In this document: positions 10,020-19,050 of the stretch, piece after piece
How the letters are laid out: every line of letters begins with the position of its first letter
Position numbering within the stretch: the stretch's first letter is position 1
Source of the DNA: Winogradskyella arenosi
GTDB lineage: Bacteria > Bacteroidota > Bacteroidia > Flavobacteriales > Flavobacteriaceae
DNA: 64,000 bases
Assembly: GCF_003337305.1 (NCBI RefSeq)
Contig: NZ_QPJO01000002.1
Span: 868,001 to 932,000, forward strand
Direction: 5' to 3'
The notes under the pieces: model-generated
Told to the model about the DNA's origin: nothing
The model's input: the letters and a program-made list of their open reading frames with translations, nothing else
Databases searched by the model: none
Made by a program: the position numbers and the translations under genes

Positions 10020-11648
10020 TTAAACTTGTAAAACTCCCATATTAAAAGGTTTCTCAATAGGAGTGTGGTTAGCGGCTTCAATTCCCATAGCGATCCAGGT
10101 TCGTGTATCTAGCGGATTAATCACGGCGTCTGTCCAAATACGAGAAGCTGCATAATACGGAGAGACTTGGTCATCATAACGCGATTTAATGTTCTGGTAA
10201 AGTTCTTCTTCTTTTTCTTTAGTTATGGTTTCACCTTTTTTCTTTAAAGAAGCCGTTTCTATTTGAAGTAAAACTTTTGCTGCAGAATTTCCACTCATCA
10301 CCGCTAATTCGGCACTTGGCCAAGCGGCAATTAAGCGTGGGTCATAGGCTTTTCCGCACATGGCATAATTTCCTGCACCGTAGCTATTCCCTAATATAAT
10401 AGTAAACTTAGGAACGACGGAGTTACTTACGGCATTAACCATCTTAGCGCCATCTTTTATAATTCCAGAATGTTCAGATTTACTTCCTACCATAAATCCG
10501 GTTACATCTTGTAAAAACACTAAGGGTATTTTCTTCTGATTACAGTTGGCAATAAATCGTGTGGCCTTATCGGCAGAATCGTTATAGATAACACCTCCAA
10601 ATTGCATTTCGCCTTGTTTGTTCTTTACTAACTTTCTCTGGTTGGCTACAATCCCAACAGCCCAACCTTCAATACGAGCATAGGCCGTAATAATCGTTTT
10701 TCCGTAGTCTTCTTTGTATTCGTCAAATTCAGAATCGTCAACCAAACGTTTTATGATTTCCTTCATATCGTATTGGTCTGCACGACTCTTAGGCAGAATG
10801 CCATAAATATCTTCAGGGTTGTCTTTTGGCTTTTTTGCTTCAGCTTTATTATAGCCCGCCTTATCGTAATCACCAATCTTATCAATCAAAGATTTAATCT
10901 TATCTAAGGCAGCCTTATCATCCTTAGCCTTATAGTCGGTAACCCCCGAAATTTCACAATGCGTGGTTGCACCGCCTAAGGTTTCATTATCTATGGTTTC
11001 CCCAATGGCCGCTTTCACTAAATAGCTTCCCGCTAAAAAGATACTTCCTGTTTTATCTACAATAAGGGCTTCATCACTCATAATAGGTAAGTAGGCACCA
11101 CCAGCAACACAACTGCCCATAACCGCAGCAATCTGAGTAATACCCATACTACTCATTATCGCATTATTTCTAAAAATGCGCCCAAAATGTTCTTTATCGG
11201 GAAAAATTTCGTCTTGCATAGGTAAAAATACACCTGCACTATCTACCAAATAAATAATAGGAAGTCGGTTTTCTATGGCAATTTCCTGAGCTCTTAAATT
11301 CTTTTTTCCAGTAATAGGAAACCAAGCTCCAGCTTTTACTGTGGCATCATTAGCTACCACAATACACTGCTTCCCTTGTACATAACCCATTTTTACAACC
11401 ACACCACCAGAAGGGCAGCCACCGTATTGCTCGTACATGCCTTCACCTGCAAAAGCACCAATTTCAATAGATTTAGATTGAGGGTCTAAAAGGTAGTCTA
11501 TACGCTCTCGCGCCGTCATTTTTCCTTTAGCATGATGTTTTTCAATGCTTTTTTCGCCACCTCCTAATTTTACACGGACCAATCTCTTTTTGAGATCCGA
11601 AAGTAAGAGTTTATTATGGTCTTCATTAATGTTGAATTTGATATCCAT
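10020..11648 (-). CDS. Acyl-CoA carboxylase, carboxyltransferase (beta) subunit, methylcrotonyl-CoA type
   Basis: Biotin-dependent carboxyltransferase of 542 residues, matching the length of methylcrotonyl-CoA carboxylase beta subunits more than the roughly 510 of propionyl-CoA ones. Both crotonase-like halves are present (N half with 'GKMTARERIDYLLD' and 'DSAGVFLPMQDEIFPD', C half with 'PLVFLQDVTGFMVG' and 'GNSYGAGNYAMCGKAYDPR'). The C-terminus 'YYAASRIWTDAVINPLDTR' is the MCC-beta signature. A longer frame reaches 11726, but the start at 11648 gives MDIKFNINEDHNKL, the usual beginning. The biotin carboxylase alpha subunit is not adjacent. The exact acyl-CoA substrate is an inference. Confidence 0.9.
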   Translation of the reverse strand: MDIKFNINEDHNKLLLSDLKKRLVRVKLGGGEKSIEKHHAKGKMTARERIDYLLDPQSKSIEIGAFAGEGMYEQYGGCPSGGVVVKMGYVQGKQCIVVANDATVKAGAWFPITGKKNLRAQEIAIENRLPIIYLVDSAGVFLPMQDEIFPDKEHFGRIFRNNAIMSSMGITQIAAVMGSCVAGGAYLPIMSDEALIVDKTGSIFLAGSYLVKAAIGETIDNETLGGATTHCEISGVTDYKAKDDKAALDKIKSLIDKIGDYDKAGYNKAEAKKPKDNPEDIYGILPKSRADQYDMKEIIKRLVDDSEFDEYKEDYGKTIITAYARIEGWAVGIVANQRKLVKNKQGEMQFGGVIYNDSADKATRFIANCNQKKIPLVFLQDVTGFMVGSKSEHSGIIKDGAKMVNAVSNSVVPKFTIILGNSYGAGNYAMCGKAYDPRLIAAWPSAELAVMSGNSAAKVLLQIETASLKKKGETITKEKEEELYQNIKSRYDDQVSPYYAASRIWTDAVINPLDTRTWIAMGIEAANHTPIEKPFNMGVLQV

Positions 11649-11785
11649 TGACAAAATTGTTTTGCACGAATTTACGAAAATGTTTAGAGGTTTGGAAAGT
11701 GAATATTCTGTTAAAATAAAATTCAAGGTCGTCTTTAGCTTGGAAAGTATACGCCGCTTTTGTACTTTAATCTGAAATTATAAAT

Positions 11786-12316
11786 ATGAAAGACATAATT
11801 GCCTTTGCAGGAAGTAATAGTTCCGATTCCATTAATAAACAATTAGCCACTTACGCGGCAAGTTTGGTAGACACAGCTGAAGCTACCATTTTAGATTTAA
11901 ACGATTTTGAATTGCCTATATATGGTAAGGACTTACAGGAAGCAGAGGGGATACCTCAAAATGCTACCATATTTTTAGATTTAATAAAGAAAAGCGATGG
12001 CATCATTCTGTCTTTAGCTGAAAATAACGGTGCTTATTCTGCAGTGTTTAAAAATTTATTCGATTGGCTCTCGGTTATCGAGTCAAAAAATTGGTTTAAT
12101 AAACCGATGCTTCTTATGGCGACCTCTCCAGGCGGTCGCGGCGGACAATCTGTTTTGCAGATTGCCTTAGATCGTTTTCCGCGTCATGACGCCAATATTG
12201 TGGGCTCATTTTCATTACCCTCTTTTAATACGCATTTTAAAGAAGGAGAAATTATAGATGCAGAGCTTAAGGAGATGTTACAAATTGAAGTTGGAAAATT
12301 TAAAGCCCATTTGTAA
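11786..12316 (+). CDS. NADPH-dependent FMN reductase family protein
   Basis: Flavodoxin-like fold of 176 residues. The phosphate-binding loop is IIAFAGSNSSDSINKQLA (residues 4-21) and the second flavin contact is TSPGGRGGQSVLQIAL near residue 112, both typical of the NADPH-dependent FMN reductase / azoreductase / ArsH-like family. It probably supplies reduced flavin or reduces quinone-like compounds in the cytoplasm. The substrate cannot be told from sequence. It stands alone between the carboxylase gene and a 350-base spacer. Confidence 0.9.
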   Translation: MKDIIAFAGSNSSDSINKQLATYAASLVDTAEATILDLNDFELPIYGKDLQEAEGIPQNATIFLDLIKKSDGIILSLAENNGAYSAVFKNLFDWLSVIESKNWFNKPMLLMATSPGGRGGQSVLQIALDRFPRHDANIVGSFSLPSFNTHFKEGEIIDAELKEMLQIEVGKFKAHL

Positions 12317-12666
12317 AGTCCATTTTATAAAGTCCTTTGGTTAGAGGGCACTGCGTTGAACAAAAAAATAGGAGGTAATTGATTTATACTAGTATTTCTA
12401 ATATCCAAACATGATGGAATGATGCTCTCCATGTCTTGGAGGCACTATGGTGAACCTAAATATTTAAATGCGAGTAGGTTTATGGGCTTAGAAGAAATGT
12501 TTGTTAAGAAAAGAGAAAAATCTTAAGCTTTTAAATTGATAGGCATAAGGCACATCTTAAGCTATAAATACAATGAATGCTGTTAATTGACTGATGATTT
12601 TATATATTTTCTTGCTAAAATTCACGATATTTGAAAATTAAATAATTATTAAATTTTAGATGGACT
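12317..12666. other. 350-base spacer with a possible gene fragment
   Basis: Only one item stands out: a frame open from 12383, with ATG codons at 12419 and 12422, to a stop at 12524-12526, encoding about 35 residues with sensible composition (SWRHYGEPKYLNASRFMGLE). It may be a very small gene or the 3' end of a lost one. No terminator hairpin was seen after it, and no promoter of the TAnnTTTG type before it. Confidence 0.3.
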
Positions 12667-12849
12667 ATGGCAATGAATAAAAATACAGTTTTAGCTTGGG
12701 CAACATGGATAATGGTGTTTGTAGGGTGTGGATTAATAGCGCTTGGAGCCTTTAGATATGATGAGGTCGCAGGTTGGGGGTTTGCTGCTGTTGGTGGCGG
12801 ATTTTACTGTATTGCGTGGGTTTTTAACGCCTTAAAAGGACGTATGTAA
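12667..12849 (+). CDS. CAL67264 family small membrane protein
   Basis: Sixty residues with two hydrophobic helices (about 8-27 and 36-54) joined by a short loop FRYDEVAGW, ending in a basic tail. The sequence pattern MNKNTVLAWATWIMVF...GLIALGAF.YDEVAGWGFA...GGFYCIAWVFNALKGR matches the family that NCBI names after Gramella forsetii CAL67264. Function is unknown. It lies 54 bases ahead of ettA, but ettA has its own promoter box, so the two may be transcribed separately. Confidence 0.85.
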   Translation: MAMNKNTVLAWATWIMVFVGCGLIALGAFRYDEVAGWGFAAVGGGFYCIAWVFNALKGRM

Positions 12850-12875
12850 ACCGATACAAGTAACAATGTAATGCA

Positions 12876-12883
12876 TAACTTTG
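12876..12883 (+). promoter_or_regulatory. Candidate -7 promoter box for ettA
   Basis: TAACTTTG fits TAnnTTTG exactly and lies 20 bases before the ATG at 12904, with an A-rich leader between. No good TTTG -33 box was found at the expected distance, so this is supported by the -7 box only. Confidence 0.5.
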
Positions 12884-12903
12884 CAAAAAATTAAAAATAA
12901 ATT

Positions 12904-14595
12904 ATGAGTGACGATAAAAAAGTAATTTTCGCCATGTCTGGTCTTACCAAGACCTTTTCAGGAGCGAATACACCCGTTTTAAAAAATATATATTTAAGTT
13001 TTTTCTACGGTGCCAAGATTGGTATCTTAGGTTTAAACGGATCAGGTAAATCTACCTTATTAAAGATTATTGCTGGAGTTGATAAAAACTACCAAGGTGA
13101 TGTGGTTTTTCAACCTGGTTATTCTGTAGGCTACTTAGAGCAAGAACCACAACTCGATGATGAGAAAACCGTTATGGAAGTTGTAAAAGAAGGGGCTGCT
13201 GAAACGGTAGCAATTCTTGATGAATACAACAAAATTAACGATCAATTTGGTTTAGAGGAGGTTTACAGTAATCCTGAAAAAATGGAAAAGCTGATGAACC
13301 GTCAAGCGGAATTACAAGATCAGATTGATGCTTCTAACGCATGGGAATTAGATACCAAATTAGAAATTGCCATGGATGCTTTACGCACACCAGATGGTGA
13401 TAAGAAAATCGGGGTGCTTTCTGGTGGTGAGCGTCGTCGTGTGGCCTTATGTCGTTTATTATTACAAGAGCCAGATGTTTTATTATTAGATGAGCCAACC
13501 AACCATTTAGATGCCGAGTCGGTACATTGGTTAGAGCATCACTTAGCACAATATAAAGGAACCGTAATCGCTGTAACGCACGATAGATATTTCTTAGATA
13601 ACGTAGCAGGATGGATTTTAGAACTCGATAGAGGTGAAGGTATTCCTTGGAAAGGCAATTATTCTTCTTGGTTAGATCAGAAATCAAAACGTATGGCGCA
13701 AGAGAGCAAAACAGCCTCTAAACGTCAAAAAACATTAGAGCGAGAGCTCGATTGGGTGCGTCAAGGTGCAAAAGGACGTCAAACAAAACAGAAAGCACGT
13801 TTAAAGAATTACGATAAATTAATGAGTCAAGATCAAAAACAACTTGACGAAAAATTAGAAATCTTTATTCCTAATGGTCCGCGTTTAGGGACTAATGTTA
13901 TTGAAGCCTCAGGCGTTGCTAAAGCTTATGGCGATAAGTTACTTTACGACGATTTAAATTTCAACTTACCGCAAGCAGGAATCGTTGGGGTTATTGGTCC
14001 TAATGGGGCTGGTAAAACCACTATTTTTAGAATGATTATGGGAGAGGAAGATCCGGACAAAGGGGAATTCAAAGTGGGTGAAACCGCGAAGATTGCCTAT
14101 GTAGATCAGAAACATTCTAATATAGATCCTGAAAAAACTATTTGGCAAAACTTTAGTGATGAGCAAGAATTAGTTATGATGGGCGGAAAAGAAGTGAATT
14201 CTAGAGCTTATTTAAGCCGATTTAATTTTTCTGGAGGAGAGCAAAATAAAAAAGTAAAATTACTTTCTGGAGGGGAGCGTAACCGCTTACACCTAGCAAT
14301 GACGCTTAAAGAAGAAGGAAACGTTTTACTTTTAGATGAGCCAACCAATGATTTAGATGTGAATACCCTAAGAGCTTTAGAAGAAGGTTTAGAAAACTTT
14401 GCCGGCTGTGCTGTGGTAATTAGTCACGATAGATGGTTCTTAGATAGAATTTGTACACATATATTGGCTTTTGAAGGCGATTCGCAAGTGTATTTCTTTG
14501 AAGGTGGCTTTAGTGATTATGAAGAAAATAAGAAAAAACGCTTAGGTGGTGATTTAATGCCTAAACGTATTAAATACAAAAAATTGGTGCGTTAA
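12904..14595 (+). CDS. ettA: Energy-dependent translational throttle protein EttA (ABC-F)
   Basis: ABC-F ATPase that binds the ribosomal E site and gates the first elongation steps according to ADP/ATP ratio; it has no membrane part. Two ABC domains are seen: Walker A GLNGSGKST (about 44-52), signature LSGGERRRVAL, Walker B LLLDEPTNHLD; then GPNGAGKTT (about 365), LSGGERNRLHLA and LLLDEPTNDLD. The linker between them carries the basic 'KGRQTKQKARLKNYDKL' arm that contacts tRNA in the EttA subfamily. Length 563 is close to the E. coli protein (555). A strong terminator follows. Confidence 0.95.
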   Translation: MSDDKKVIFAMSGLTKTFSGANTPVLKNIYLSFFYGAKIGILGLNGSGKSTLLKIIAGVDKNYQGDVVFQPGYSVGYLEQEPQLDDEKTVMEVVKEGAAETVAILDEYNKINDQFGLEEVYSNPEKMEKLMNRQAELQDQIDASNAWELDTKLEIAMDALRTPDGDKKIGVLSGGERRRVALCRLLLQEPDVLLLDEPTNHLDAESVHWLEHHLAQYKGTVIAVTHDRYFLDNVAGWILELDRGEGIPWKGNYSSWLDQKSKRMAQESKTASKRQKTLERELDWVRQGAKGRQTKQKARLKNYDKLMSQDQKQLDEKLEIFIPNGPRLGTNVIEASGVAKAYGDKLLYDDLNFNLPQAGIVGVIGPNGAGKTTIFRMIMGEEDPDKGEFKVGETAKIAYVDQKHSNIDPEKTIWQNFSDEQELVMMGGKEVNSRAYLSRFNFSGGEQNKKVKLLSGGERNRLHLAMTLKEEGNVLLLDEPTNDLDVNTLRALEEGLENFAGCAVVISHDRWFLDRICTHILAFEGDSQVYFFEGGFSDYEENKKKRLGGDLMPKRIKYKKLVR

Positions 14596-14613
14596 CACCC
14601 AGTTTGTATACAT

Positions 14614-14642
14614 AAAAAAGCCAGCGATTTGCTGGCTTTTTT
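14614..14642 (+). terminator. Terminator after ettA
   Basis: Stem AAAAAAGCCAGC (14614-14625) with GCTGGCTTTTTT (14631-14642), five-base loop, T run after it. The A run on the left arm makes it usable on the minus strand too, for the small gene that ends at 14764. Confidence 0.92.
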
Positions 14643-14763
14643 TTATTGTGATAAATGTTGCTTTAATTAGTTTTGACTAAGGACTATAACTTATAGAAAA
14701 TAGAACATCAGTAAAAGTCTAAAGGATTTAAAAGCATAGACTAGTTAAGATTGTTTTACAACC

Positions 14764-14958
14764 TTAATGATCGCCGTACAAATGTCCGCTTGTAAAGTCA
14801 GTATAGGTTTCTTCTTCCTCTTTAAAACTGCTTGTTTCCATTAATTTTTTATTTTCCGCTTTCAGCTTGTACATCTTTATAATCGCTACAAGGATAAAAA
14901 CGAGAAAAATAGAAGCCACAGTAATTAAGATCAAGGTTAACTGTGTTGTGGTTACCAT
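14764..14958 (-). CDS. Small single-pass membrane protein, unknown function
   Basis: Sixty-four residues from ATG 14958: a short N-terminus, one hydrophobic helix of about 22 residues (LTLILITVASIFLVFILVAIIK), and an acidic soluble tail containing EEEETYTDFTSGH. An in-frame ATG at 14988 would add ten residues (MLNSLFFKVL) and cannot be excluded. The layout (anchor then charged tail) resembles small accessory membrane proteins of respiratory or envelope complexes, but I recognise no family and no partner gene is adjacent. Confidence 0.55.
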   Translation of the reverse strand: MVTTTQLTLILITVASIFLVFILVAIIKMYKLKAENKKLMETSSFKEEEETYTDFTSGHLYGDH

Positions 14959-15183
14959 TAAAACTTTAAAAAATAATGAATTAAGCATGAAGTCAATGTT
15001 TAGATTTGGATAGCCTTTCTACATGGCTAATATAGGAAAAATCTCATTCATAAATATCTAATTTTAAATAATTTAGATGAAAATTGTGTTAATTTTATCG
15101 ATTAAAGTTTGTTATATATCGGTAAACCGCATTATTTACGGGCTGTAGTAGGGTTTTGTAAGTTTCATAAAATCAGTATTTTA

Positions 15184-15963
15184 TTAATACCAATCTAGAA
15201 AAACCACACCTACAGAAGGCGCTTTTTCATTAACGATAGACTTAAATTTCTCAATATCACTTAAACCTTCTGTTCCTCTGTAATGATATGGATATACCGT
15301 TTTTGGTTTAAAGTCAATTACTGCACTGGCCGCACTTTCTACCGGCATGGTATAAGGCAAATTCATGCAAACAAAAGCCTTGTCTATATTTTTTAAAGCC
15401 CGCATTTCGGGTATATCTTCAGTATCGCCAGAAATATAGATGCGCTCTTCATTAATGGTCAGTAAATACCCATTTCCTCTTCCTTTACTATGGTATTTTA
15501 AGGCCTCTTCTCTTAAATTGTACATAGGGATGGTTTTTATAGCGATGCCTTCAAAATCATAAGTGTCATTATTATGTAAGGTGACAACTTTGGCTTTTAT
15601 CATTGTTGGTAATTTTTCAACGACAGCTTTAGGAGCAATAAGGGTGGCGCCAGTTAGATCAATAGCTTCCAAGGTTTCTAAACTTAAATGATCGCCATGG
15701 ATATCTGTTATTAATATTAAGTTAGGTTTCGCTTGGGCTTTAAAAGCCTCTAGTCCTCCCGTAGGATCTACATAAATGGTTTTGTCTTCTGTTTGTAAAA
15801 CCATTGTAGCATGTGAAATTGGGGTTATTTTTAATTCCGCCGGACTTTCAATAATGGCTTTACTCGCTTTAATGGCAATATCCTTTTCTTTTTTTGTTTC
15901 TGTTTTACAACTCGTCGCAACAAGAATTGTGCAAAGTAATAAGGTGGTTTTCAGTAATTTCAT
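15184..15963 (-). CDS. MBL-fold metallo-hydrolase, UlaG-like lipoprotein
   Basis: 259 residues. The N-terminus is a lipoprotein signal peptide ending in the lipobox VATSC (Cys19), so the enzyme is anchored in the periplasm-facing membrane. The core is a metallo-beta-lactamase fold of the UlaG-like branch: 'ISHATMVLQTEDKTIYVDPTGG', the metal motif in TDIHGDHLS (the first His of the usual HxHxDH is replaced by Asp), 'YISGDTEDIPEM' and 'YPYHYRG' as later metal ligands. Substrate unknown. Transcribed alone, facing the next gene cluster. Confidence 0.85.
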   Translation of the reverse strand: MKLLKTTLLLCTILVATSCKTETKKEKDIAIKASKAIIESPAELKITPISHATMVLQTEDKTIYVDPTGGLEAFKAQAKPNLILITDIHGDHLSLETLEAIDLTGATLIAPKAVVEKLPTMIKAKVVTLHNNDTYDFEGIAIKTIPMYNLREEALKYHSKGRGNGYLLTINEERIYISGDTEDIPEMRALKNIDKAFVCMNLPYTMPVESAASAVIDFKPKTVYPYHYRGTEGLSDIEKFKSIVNEKAPSVGVVFLDWY

Positions 15964-16130
15964 CGGATTCCTAATTTTAGATAAAGATATTGAATCTGCA
16001 TTTAAAATAAAAAATCTGTAACATATTTATAAGATTTGATACATATTACTAGGATGTATAGTTTTTATAATCATAAAAATTACCGAAATTGTTAATCTAA
16101 AATTGTTCAACCAAAATAAAACCAACACCT

Positions 16131-17477
16131 ATGTCTGATGATTTTGATTTATTAGAAACCAACGCACAAGAAAAGACTGAAAAAGTCGATGTAAATTGGG
16201 GAAAAGCAATTGACCAAATGAAGTCGAAGCTAGCACAAGAAGATGATCCTGAAAGTCGTCAGAAAATACTAAATGCTACCTTAGATAATGTGGTCGATAT
16301 GGCCGAAAAAGACCGTTCTACCTTATTAGATGCTATTAAGGATTTAACGGACTATCAAGACGAAGTCGGTATCATGTTTGAAGGTTTTTCGGCTTTAAAT
16401 GCTACGGAACAAAAAGTGATCGATGATGCGGTAAGACGTTTAGAGCGTGCTAAAGTAGAGCTTGAAAATGCTAATAATAAACCCGATACTTGGTGGAATA
16501 ACCTTTGGGGACGCAAAAGCAAGATTAAAGATGCAGAGGCAGAACTTAAAAATGCGCAAAAAATACGCGATGCTGCAGATAATGAGGCTAAAGCCATGTT
16601 TCAACAACGTATAGAGACTGCTGATGTGCAGACCTTGTTAAATGAATTATCGTTTAAAAGTCAAGCGGCCATTAAGCGTTTAAAAGATAGAGAAATTGAA
16701 ATTAAAGAAGTTGAAGAGAGCCTTAAAACGGCAATTGTAGATGCTTCTAATAACCATACCAAAGCCCTTCAGAAGAAAAAAGAAGTGGAGGAGAAGCTCG
16801 AGGAGCAGTATGCCTTATTAAAGCAAGCACGCCAATCTTTAGAGGAAGTGGCCGATAAGCAGTCTACCAAATATTCAGATGCTTTAAGTAAAGTGACCAC
16901 TTTAGAGCAAAAAGTAGAAGAGTTAGAAGGTCTTAAAAACGCCTACACCACACTTGCGGCATCTAAAGATAGTTTCGTTCATAAGCACAATTTAACCATC
17001 AAAGTTTTAACCTCGTTACGTAGTAATTTACAAACGCATCGTGCAAAGTTAAAGTCAGATACAGATGAGCGTCTTAAATATTACGATGGCTATGTGGTGG
17101 CGTTAAAAGCACGTACAGACCAAGAATTTGCTGCAATTTTAGAGCATTTAGGAGTGAAAACCGATGAGCATATTGGCGAAACGTTAGCGGCTATGCATAC
17201 GGCAAGTGCACGTGCACGTCAAGAAATGATGGATAATATTCCGGTTCACGAAAAAGTGATGCAAGGCGTTTACGGCAGTTACGCTGAGGCTTTAAGCGAA
17301 ATTAGAGAAAAAGATAAGTCTATTCAAAAGAACTTTGCGGAGCGTTACGGCATTGATATGAAAGAAATTTTCGAAGATTATTACGCTGCTGATGCCAACG
17401 CCCCTTTTGGAGACACAGCAGGGAAACCGGCTAGCGAACCAAAACCAACAGCTCCTGAAGATGATTTGTTAGGCTAA
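16131..17477 (+). CDS. Long coiled-coil protein, first gene of the AAA ATPase cluster
   Basis: 448 residues, highly charged and predicted almost entirely alpha-helical. Residues about 95-175 and 190-300 show heptad-like patterns rich in Glu, Lys, Ala and Leu (for example KKEVEEKLEEQYALLKQARQ). No signal peptide or membrane helix, so cytoplasmic. The Trp-rich patch DTWWNNLWG near residue 123 interrupts the helices and could touch a membrane or partner. The C-terminus is a Pro-rich, acidic tail (KPASEPKPTAPEDDLLG). I do not recognise a characterised family; automatic labels such as 'microtubule-binding' for such proteins reflect coiled coils only. It is followed by the structured element at 17486-17587. 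Confidence 0.85.
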   Translation: MSDDFDLLETNAQEKTEKVDVNWGKAIDQMKSKLAQEDDPESRQKILNATLDNVVDMAEKDRSTLLDAIKDLTDYQDEVGIMFEGFSALNATEQKVIDDAVRRLERAKVELENANNKPDTWWNNLWGRKSKIKDAEAELKNAQKIRDAADNEAKAMFQQRIETADVQTLLNELSFKSQAAIKRLKDREIEIKEVEESLKTAIVDASNNHTKALQKKKEVEEKLEEQYALLKQARQSLEEVADKQSTKYSDALSKVTTLEQKVEELEGLKNAYTTLAASKDSFVHKHNLTIKVLTSLRSNLQTHRAKLKSDTDERLKYYDGYVVALKARTDQEFAAILEHLGVKTDEHIGETLAAMHTASARARQEMMDNIPVHEKVMQGVYGSYAEALSEIREKDKSIQKNFAERYGIDMKEIFEDYYAADANAPFGDTAGKPASEPKPTAPEDDLLG

Positions 17478-17485
17478 ATTAATAA

Positions 17486-17587
17486 GGGCGTTACCTACTT
17501 TTGTTTAAATGACAAAAGTAGGTCAGGCTTTCCACTATATCTTTTTTCAGAAAAAGAAAAAAGGATGCCGTTGCAATCCTTAACGCG
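17486..17587. repeat. Structured intergenic element: outer stem enclosing three hairpins
   Basis: Outer arms GCGTTA (17488-17493) and TAACGC (17581-17586) enclose hairpin 1, CCTACTTTTGT (17494-17504) with ACAAAAGTAGG (17512-17522); hairpin 2, CTTTTTTC (17541-17548) with GAAAAAAG (17556-17563); and hairpin 3, GGATGC (17563-17568) with GCAATCC (17573-17579, one bulge). I recall similar GGATGCCG and CTATATC-containing elements between genes in many Flavobacteriia, function unknown. The upstream part of the following reading frame lies in it and is unlikely to be coding. Confidence 0.65.
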
Positions 17588-17636
17588 TCTTCACAAATAT
17601 CCTTTATATAAAGCTTTGTCTTTAAAGGATACCAAA

Positions 17637-18776
17637 ATGTGGTTTCGATATAAAGACCAAACTGAGCTGGTCCTAACTCATCATTACCTGAATACACCCA
17701 ATTGTTTACTAAATATGATCGTTACACCTTTAGATTCCGCAATATTAGATTCCAAAGAGCAATATGTATTCTATCATAAAATGATAGATTTTGCACTCAA
17801 GGAACTCATTGTTGCTGTACAAGAAAAACAAATATTAAATCCGCAAGAGCTACGCTTATTTAAGCAATACTCAGATTTGTTGTTGTATTCTATAGAAGCC
17901 ATGCGGGTAAAATATATGTATGACGATGAGGAAAATATGAAGGTCGATTTAACCGATTCTAGTTTTCCTAATTATTTAGAATTCCGTTACTTGTTTAATG
18001 ATTTGGCCCTGCGTGAAGATTATTTAGAAAAACTCACCAGTATAGAGACCTTAAAAGAGGAGTTTTTAGACACGCTTATGCGAAAAAAAACGCCAATCTC
18101 TAAACGAAAACTCTTTCAAGCCGCATCCATAGTCTATTATTCATCGGCTAAAAAAGAATATATCTTTAATCGGTTTGTGCAAGGTAAAATTATTGATGCC
18201 CCAGAAGGATCTGTAGCAGAGCATTTGGTGAGTTGGAGCTTTTATGATATTTCACATAACCGACCGTTTGTATGCTATATGTATTTTAATTACGATGGTA
18301 AAGACGTTCAAAACTACAAGGAAGAGATTTATGAGGCTTTAAAAAATAGTGCCGATAGAGATATGGCTCTAGATACTATGGCTTACGGTATAGACAAACG
18401 CTTGCCAAAAGTGTTTCCAAAGTTAATAAGACGTGTAGATCTTGGACCTATTCATAATGTATTTGCGAAAGATGAAAACAAATTAACCCATGCTATTTTG
18501 CAGAGTATTGCTCAAAAAGAAATTCCTTTAGAGTCTTATGTGATCTCACTTAAGGTCGATGATTTAAAATCTGAAAGTGAATTTAAAGAAGGAAGCTTTT
18601 TTAGTAAGCGAACTTTTCAGCGTTGGGATACCGCTTATAGGCAGCATTATCTTTTTGCACCGCATAGAATCATTCAAATGTTATACAATAAAACACCTGA
18701 AATTATGGATAAGTTGGCCATGCCACCTGTTCAGGTAAGCAGTTTGCAGGCTTCAATGGTAAATCATAAAAAGTAA
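17637..18776 (+). CDS. Soluble protein of unknown function in the AAA ATPase cluster
   Basis: 379 residues from ATG 17637. An earlier in-frame ATG at 17565 lies inside the structured element at 17486-17587, so the later start is preferred; it gives MWFRYKDQTELVLTHHY. No signal peptide, membrane helix or recognisable catalytic motif. The protein is mixed alpha/beta with conserved-looking aromatic stretches (SWSFYDISHNRPFVCYMYFNYDG near residue 200). It precedes the AAA ATPase by 274 bases on the same strand. Its frame remains open after the TAA for about 44 codons, which I take as chance. Confidence 0.75.
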   Translation: MWFRYKDQTELVLTHHYLNTPNCLLNMIVTPLDSAILDSKEQYVFYHKMIDFALKELIVAVQEKQILNPQELRLFKQYSDLLLYSIEAMRVKYMYDDEENMKVDLTDSSFPNYLEFRYLFNDLALREDYLEKLTSIETLKEEFLDTLMRKKTPISKRKLFQAASIVYYSSAKKEYIFNRFVQGKIIDAPEGSVAEHLVSWSFYDISHNRPFVCYMYFNYDGKDVQNYKEEIYEALKNSADRDMALDTMAYGIDKRLPKVFPKLIRRVDLGPIHNVFAKDENKLTHAILQSIAQKEIPLESYVISLKVDDLKSESEFKEGSFFSKRTFQRWDTAYRQHYLFAPHRIIQMLYNKTPEIMDKLAMPPVQVSSLQASMVNHKK

Positions 18777-19050
18777 CAGAACCGCTGTTATCCTTTAAGC
18801 TTAGGCTTTTCAAATCAAAGAACAGCTTATAAGATGTTAATTGTGAATGTTTTGAAACACCGCAAGAACGTGATGTGGTTATGGCAAAATCTCGATGAAT
18901 TCAAGTTATAAAATAAAAACAAATTAAAAGTATCAAGAATAGGCTACATGGTCAAGCACTAAAAATTGAGACTGAAATTAAATAAAGTAAGCGTAGGCGG
19001 CTACAGTAATTTTTGAAACCGGCGTACGCATTATAGAAGACACAATACAT
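18777..19050. other. 274-base spacer before the AAA ATPase gene
   Basis: Holds an imperfect inverted repeat, GCGTAGGCGG (about 18990-18999) against CCGGCGTACGC (about 19019-19029), which could fold ahead of the ATPase start. No promoter box of the TAnnTTTG form and no T-tract terminator was seen, so transcription may continue through from upstream. Confidence 0.35.

Noticed and set aside
18777..18911. Frame of the second AAA-cluster gene stays open for about 44 codons past its stop
   Set aside because: No conserved-looking motif; the stop follows a natural C-terminus, so readthrough is not supported.
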